A stretch of 64,000 nucleotides of DNA from Cannabis sativa (Eukaryota > Streptophyta > Magnoliopsida > Rosales > Cannabaceae), in NCBI RefSeq assembly GCF_029168945.1, contig NC_083603.1, positions 3,100,001 through 3,164,000 on the forward strand, in the 5' to 3' direction. The notes under the pieces are model-generated. The model was not told the DNA's origin. It made no database searches and saw only the letters and a program-made list of their open reading frames with translations. Positions 58,597 through 64,000 of the stretch are shown piece after piece (the first letter of the stretch is position 1; every line of letters starts with the position of its first letter). Position numbers and translations under genes: made by a program.

Positions 58597-61085
58597 TCAA
58601 TTCATCACAAAATGGTACCTTGAATCCACATAGCTCTCCACATCCCACAGAAAAGAACCAAATGTCACAGCTTCAAGAACAAGCCTTTTCAAACCACCGA
58701 AGCTAATCTTGATAACCTCATCCTTGGAAGAATCAACGGTTCCCTGAGGCGTTATAACAATTTCGGGTCTTCCAAAGAGTGCCTCGGTGTGCTTTTCGAT
58801 AATGCTAACAGCCTCTTTGGATCTTATGGTTGCATACCTCTGAAGGGTCTCCCCATCAAATGACATAACGTAGCTTCTCAGTCGGGAATTCTTAACACCA
58901 GCACCAAAACCCGTAGAACTGATGCCCCCAGCCCATGAAGAAACTTCGGGATGTGAAGGTGCTCCTTGGAGAGACTGTCCTCCACCGAGGGGTTTAGTTT
59001 CAATGTTGTTACTTTCTTCATCCAATTTATCTGGAAGGATTTTCATCGTCTTCTCAAGTTGAAACCTCTGATCAACCCGCCTGAGGAAGTATCCATACAT
59101 AACCGACGCTGCATACACCTGCCCAACTCGGAGTTTGCTTATTTGAGCTACCGAAGTGGAGTCAGCTAATCGGTTTCCTAAAATAAGAGATAGATGATTC
59201 TGTATCATCTCATAAGCCTCCGGTGAGTGAAGCTGCTCGAGCTTCTCATCTTGACTTGGCCAGGAATCGACCTGCGATGAAGAATCAGAAGCAGCAGAAG
59301 GGATAATAGATGGTACCAAAGAAACACTGGCATCCATGAATTTCTGAACAATCAAAGCATACAAAATTTCTTCCAAAGTCTTTTTCCTTTCATTAGCCTT
59401 AACCTCAGCAATTCTCCTGTAAATATAAATCAAAATGAATTTCAATACAAGATTTTAAACCCGAATTTCGTAAAGGCTGTACATTCTTCTACAACAAAGA
59501 GAATTTTAAGACTAAAAACACAGATAATTGCAAAGTTTTTTGCTTTCCAGCTCGAGTAAGCCGATGACATGATTCAACTACAAGATTTTGAAGGATAAAA
59601 ACACGAACCTGTAGAGAACTAAGTCGGTGCCTGTTTCCGAAGATTCCTCAGCCGTTTTGTCGGCCGTTTCTTCAGCATCACGGTCGATTTGAAGCTGTTC
59701 GAGCTGCTGCTCAACCGCAGCTGGAACAAGATGCGGATGACTTGCTAAGATTTGTGTTAAAAACTGTCCTATAGGAGATTCAAGTTGTAATGGAGCAATT
59801 GGAGCAGATGATCCTCCTGAATTCGGAGTTAAGGATGCTCTAACTAATGGGAACCTCCTATTTCCATAATTTAATCTTCTTTCCCCTACCTTTGATTTTG
59901 CAATCGAAGTTTGGTGCTGCCATTATGCACAAAAGTTATAATTAAAAAACAGAACATCAAAAATCTAACATAAAACAATCAAAGTTCAAACTCCCAACCC
60001 CACAAAATAAAATTGCAAAACCAAAATCCCAACAGTTTAGTTTTGACTTTGGACAAAAACAAATCAATAATTCCACATTCAAATTAATAAGTTAAAGAAT
60101 AAATAGGTATTTTTCCCTTTGAACTTTGGCCGACAAAAAATCATGCCCCTTATTTATAACCAATGCCCCTGAATTATGACAGTCCTTTAAATAATTAGTA
60201 ATTTTATCCCCGAATTATGACTGCTATCATATTTTACCCAACAAATTTTTATCATTGTCAAACCGTGCTCCTTCAACAAAACTCTAACGAACTTTAACAT
60301 TACCGATGTTAAACATTCCCCTGAATTATGACCATTAGTGATATACGAGGCTTCCCACTAAATAATTAGTAATTTTATCCTCTGAACTATGACCACTATC
60401 ATATTTTACCCAACAAATTTTATCATTGTCAAACCATGCTCCTTCAACAAAACTCTAACGAAGTTTAACATTACCGATGTTAAACATTCTCCCTGAAATA
60501 TGACTGTTAGTGAAATATAAGAATTCCTTTAAATAATTAGCAATTTTATCCTCCGAACTATGACTACTATCATATTTTACCCAAAAAATTATTATCACTG
60601 CCAAACTGTGCTCCTTTAACAAAAGTCTAACATAAGTCCCATAATTCACAAAAGTTCAACTTAATAATTCAGTGAGTACAATCTTATTAGTAACAAAAAT
60701 CACTGGTAAAAACACCTATTTATTCTAAGTTTAAAGTAATTTACAAAGAACATATATTAAAGTACACACATATATATAAAAAAAACTGCACAAATTACAT
60801 CTAATGAGAGAAAATTCAGGCACAATAATCACATAAATAAAATACCCAATTCAGATTCTAAGCTGATTTCTACCACAAAATTCAATCTTTACTTTTTGGA
60901 AAATAAAAAAATTGAAGAAAAGTTTAGATAAGAACATATAATACCTTGATTGAGAGACCAAAATTGGTTCCGAAATTGACAAAACGAGAACAAGTAGAAG
61001 TGAAATTACGAGATCTGGAAATAGAATTGGAAGCTTTACAGACAGCGAAAGGAGATTGCATAAGGGTTACTGTTGCAGCTTCCAT
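58597..61085 (-). CDS. DUF760 protein, UV-B-induced protein At3g17800-like, chloroplast-targeted
   Basis: Plant-specific chloroplast protein of unknown biochemical role, whose Arabidopsis relative is named for UV-B induction. Coding exons on the minus strand: 61085-60945, 59916-59609 and 59416-58597, in phase with GT/AG, giving 422 residues, near the family length. Residues 1 to about 60 are Ser/Arg-rich with few acids (MEAATVTLMQ start), a transit peptide. The conserved part follows: SPIGQFLTQILASHPHLVPA, the EILYALIVQKFMDA helix, YEMIQNHLSLILGNR, KLRVGQVYAASVMYGYFLRR and the C-terminal LVLEAVTFGSFLWDVESYVD ending RYHFVMN. An upstream in-frame ATG at 61136 lies in the 5'UTR intron, so 61085 is the start. 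No catalytic motif is known for the family. Confidence 0.95.
60166..60640. repeat. Tandem repeat, about 171-bp unit, 2.7 copies, in a DUF760 intron
   Basis: The aataattagtaattttatcc landmark occurs at 60190, 60361 and 60532, exactly 171 bp apart. Each unit also carries tatgac.actatcatattttaccca and caaac.gtgctcctt.aacaaaa. The copies have diverged by scattered changes. Confidence 0.85.
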
Positions 61086-61260
61086 GTTCTTCTTCTTCTT
61101 CTGCACAAATCCATAATAGATTGATAAACAAAACAATTACATGAGAAATTGAATATTAAAATCGAAAAAGCTAAGAAATTTAGAGATAAAGTCTTCACCT
61201 TTGGATGAAAAAAGAGAGAAACCCTAGAATAGAATGAGAGAGAGAGATGGGTTAGGTATG
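61086..61260 (-). other. 5' UTR with intron of the DUF760 gene
   Basis: On the minus strand an upstream leader ends at 61199 (ccaaag, then gtgaag as donor). An intron runs 61198-61101 (ending tttgtgcag) and the coding exon opens at 61100 with 15 bases of leader before the ATG. The leader contains a ctctctctc run at 61230-61245. Leader introns are common in plant genes. The upstream end is not defined. Confidence 0.6.
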
Positions 61261-61742
61261 AAATTGGGGGTTTTGATGGTGATGATGATGACTATAGTAG
61301 TTTGAGAAACCCAAAATTTTCTTTTCTACTAAATATGGTGAAGTCTTTTATATATTTATATTTATATTTTATTTTTCTTGAGAAAATGAAATATAAATTT
61401 TTATACAAGATAAGGCTTTATTCTTTAAATATTTACAATAATACACTCTTTAGACATTTAATCAAATTGATTGTCCTTAAATTTGTTGGTACTAAATGGT
61501 AGGCAACTAAAATTTAACCACAAATTTCAACCACATAATTTCTAGGAATAAATTAGTTTATTAGAAAAGAAATCATAAGATAAGATCACACATAATTATA
61601 AATTAAATATATATACTTTTTTAAGTCAAAATGAGATGTGGGAATACACAATAAAGTAACTTAAATTATGATGTTATTGTTAGGAATTTTTGAAATGCCA
61701 AATTTTATATATGATATTTTGTTAAAATTTAAAGTTTAAAAT

Positions 61743-62093
61743 GGGTAAATTATAGTTTGAATTTTGTGTTTTATAAAAGTTGTCAGATTAGATTTTTTCT
61801 ATTTTGTTAAATGATAATTTTGATCTTTTATTTTTTAAAATAATACTTCTAATTCAATTTTTATTAAAATAAAACTTAATAATAACTTACTTACAAGTGT
61901 TATAACTAGATTGGTTATATTTTTTTGCATCTATTAGTACAGTTGGTTATGTTAAACAAAATTAATGAAAATTTAATTTAAGATATTATTTTGTACTATT
62001 TTAAAAAATATAAAATCTGATTTGTCATTTAACAAAATAGATAGTAAAATTGAAAAATTTTACAAAATACAAAATAAAATATAATATTTACCC
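61743..62093. repeat. Family A MITE upstream of the DUF760 gene
   Basis: Left arm gggtaaattatagtttgaatttt; right arm aaaatataatatttaccc. Core gttaaacaaaattaatgaaaatttaatttaa. About 350 bp. Confidence 0.65.
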
Positions 62094-62607
62094 TTAAAAT
62101 GGTATAAAACCTTGAAAATTTTGAACACAAACTTTATTCTTTGTAACAAGATGGGATACTTTAGAATTTTGCCAAAAATAGTCTTTGTTTGTGGCATATC
62201 ATAAAATATTTTACAATAATAATATAAATATATTTTGAGTAAATAGAAAATAGACAATCCTAATATATATTTGAGGAAGACTAATTATAATATTATTCAT
62301 GTAAATTTTTAAAAATTCTAAATAGTTTATATTACCAAAAATAGTTACTGATATTCCAGTGTACCACTCGTGCTCAAAAAACTTCAAACTTATTTTCGGC
62401 CTTGTAAACTATTCAAACTTTTTCAAAATTTTACAGGGACAATGTTGAAACTGCATATAATGAACATTGTCATGAAAAAAATGAGAAAAAAATATTCTTG
62501 CATGTGTTTTTGAGCACGAAAATTGATCAAGAGATTGTAATTTGAGATTGACGGTAGCAAATATCAAATATATATATTGAAATTATAATTGAAGGAACAT
62601 CTACAGT

Positions 62608-62790
62608 TTTTAGAAATGCTAAATAGTAAAATATATTAATGGTGTCACACACTATCTAGAATTGTCATATTGTTATTAGTGTAATTGGATATCGGGTCAC
62701 ACATATTTAATAACTATTATAAAATATCGCAAACTTTTTACAAAGCAATACTTACACTGAATATTAATAGAAAACATTGGAATAGCATTT
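62608..62790. repeat. MITE family B, diverged
   Basis: agaaatgctaaatagt at the left and attggaatagcatttgt at the right. The middle keeps gtcatattgttattagtgtaattggatatcggg and aaatatcgcaaac. Confidence 0.55.
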
Positions 62791-62950
62791 GTTAATACTT
62801 TGTTGTATTTAAGTATTTCCTCACCTCTTTTTTCTTGCTTTTTGCCTCACCGACGCCATTCCCATGTCGTCGTCCTCCATTCTCTACCCTCTCTAGCCTT
62901 ATTGTTTTTTCTTGGGTTACTTCGTTGACATTGACGAGGCAAAAATTAAA

Positions 62951-63730
62951 GTGGCGTTTGATTGGGTGGAATAAAAATATAAGAATAGAAATGGAATAGA
63001 ATAAAATTTAAAATGTATAAAAAAAATTGATAAAAAAATCATTAAATACTTTCTCATGTTACATTAGAATGGTCTTTCTTTCTATTTTAAAATGGAATAC
63101 TCATGTTAGGATTTATAAAACATTCAAGAAATATAAAAATCACAGATCTAAATTTATTCCTAAAAGTGCTTTAATATAGAAAACCCTAAATCACAAATCT
63201 ATAGAATCTTTGCTAAATTAAAGAAGAAGATGATGATTAAAGATGAGCGGAAGCACTAACCTGAAGCCATTGTTGGAGATTGAAGATAAGGTTTTGATCT
63301 TCAAAGAATACACTATTTTCTAAAGTATTTTCTCTAATGGGGAATGAGAGAATACAGAAATCCTAGTATTTCTTGGGGACCACTACCTATTTATATACTC
63401 ATCTTAGAATGAGTTTTGGGTATTTATAATTTGGCCCCTCAACAAATTATAAATTAACTTATGGTATCTACACATTATTTCCATAAAAATTTAATACCCT
63501 TTTGATACACATAACATAATTGGTCACTTAATTTTGTATCACACTTTATAATAGCATATACATTATACATATATGCTCAAAATAGGATTTTAATCCAACA
63601 AGTCATTCCACCAAAATGGTAGAAAGGGCATTCCAATATTTTAAAATGCAACCAAACAAAGGAATGGAATAAAAATTATTTCTTTTCCTTTCCATTATAT
63701 TTTATTTCATTATTTCCAACCAAACACCAC
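62951..63730. mobile_element. Family C MITE interrupted by a solo LTR
   Basis: Ends GTGGCGTTTGATTGG and CCAACCAAACACCAC are inverted repeats. The body (aatagaaatggaatagaataaaa; tgcaaccaaacaaagg) matches 23623-23929 read in reverse. The solo LTR at 63104-63600 separates the two halves. Confidence 0.8.
63104..63600. mobile_element. Solo LTR, 497 bp
   Basis: Starts TGTTAGGATTTATAA and ends GGATTTTAATCCAACA (TG...CA ends with short inverted repeats), with a 5-bp duplication ACTCA (63099-63103) against AGTCA (63601-63605), one mismatch. The intact family C copy at 23.7 kb has only one such site, which confirms the insertion. Contains gatgagcggaagcactaacctgaagcc, typical of the R-U5 part of plant Copia LTRs. 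Confidence 0.75.
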
Positions 63731-63843
63731 CTAAGATCTAGATAACTAAAATTTAAAAGAAAATAATTTGAGAAGAGCTAACTACAAAATTATTCACAAA
63801 ATGCTACTTTACATAGTGTTAGACACTTTAAATTAATAACAAA

Positions 63844-64000
63844 GGTAAATGTTATTTTAGACTTTGTTTTATAAAAATTACTTATTAAATTTTCTATTTT
63901 TAAATGAAAAATTTGACTTTATATTTTTTAAAATGAAACAAAATAGTAACATGAGTTATTTTTTGTCCAAATAAAATTAAGTAATAAAACGATATTAAGG
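63844..64000. repeat. Family A MITE, cut by the window edge
   Basis: Begins ggtaaatgttattttagactttg and continues with ttttttgtccaaataaaattaagtaat, the left half of the family. The right half lies beyond the window. Confidence 0.6.

Noticed and set aside
1..64000. CRISPR arrays, bacterial operons, organelle insertions, tRNA genes
   Set aside because: Introns, plant gene families and plant transposons mark nuclear plant DNA. No spaced direct repeats of the CRISPR kind and no tRNA cloverleaf with A and B boxes were noticed, though small tRNA fragments could escape reading by eye.

Overview
This is AT-rich nuclear DNA from a flowering plant, most likely a eudicot. The evidence is canonical GT/AG introns, three plant-specific gene families (KANADI GARP factor, low-molecular-weight purple acid phosphatase, chloroplast DUF760/UV-B-induced protein), L1-type LINEs, Copia and Gypsy-like LTRs, Cassandra TRIMs carrying 5S rRNA, and many TIR MITEs. 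I cannot fix the species from the sequence alone. The overall look (very AT-rich, MITE-dense) would suit a Rosales genome such as Cannabaceae, but that is a guess.

Layout. 1-28 kb is repeat territory. It holds a decayed receptor-kinase fragment (about 0.33-0.76 kb), a Pack-MULE-like TIR element with a GC-rich interior (4.4-5.2 kb), Helitron-like ends (7.8-10.9 kb), a LINE 3' end split by a hAT MITE (11.0-12.5 kb), and a 2.4-kb solo LTR sitting in the first two bases of a Cassandra TRIM (13.4-16.7 kb). From 26.8 to 29.8 kb on the minus strand lie three exons of a KANADI transcription factor gene. Its C-terminal exons were not found. 30-45 kb is again repeats: a broken Copia 5' LTR plus gag holding a second Cassandra, a third and young Cassandra at 36 kb, a degenerate minus-strand L1 LINE (38.2-41.6 kb) and a second hAT MITE (43.6-44.35 kb).

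46-57 kb is the gene-rich part. Two purple acid phosphatase genes stand head to head (minus 46121-49804 and plus 52978-56977). Each has seven coding exons, and exons 2-7 are identical in length between them, so they arose by inverted duplication. The 3.2 kb between them holds a LINE reverse-transcriptase scrap and three matches to the PHR1 binding site (P1BS, GNATATNC) within 82 bp. That suggests, but does not show, control by phosphate starvation. At 58.6-61.2 kb on the minus strand is a complete DUF760 gene with a 5'UTR intron and a 170-bp tandem repeat in an intron. The right edge holds MITEs, one containing a solo LTR.

The strongest non-gene signal is nesting. At least eight insertions sit inside other insertions, several with readable target-site duplications (TSDs), so the order of events can be reconstructed. 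I found no clearly new biochemical system. The best leads are the divergent phosphatase pair with its P1BS cluster, the truncated-looking KANADI locus and the nested Cassandra copies.
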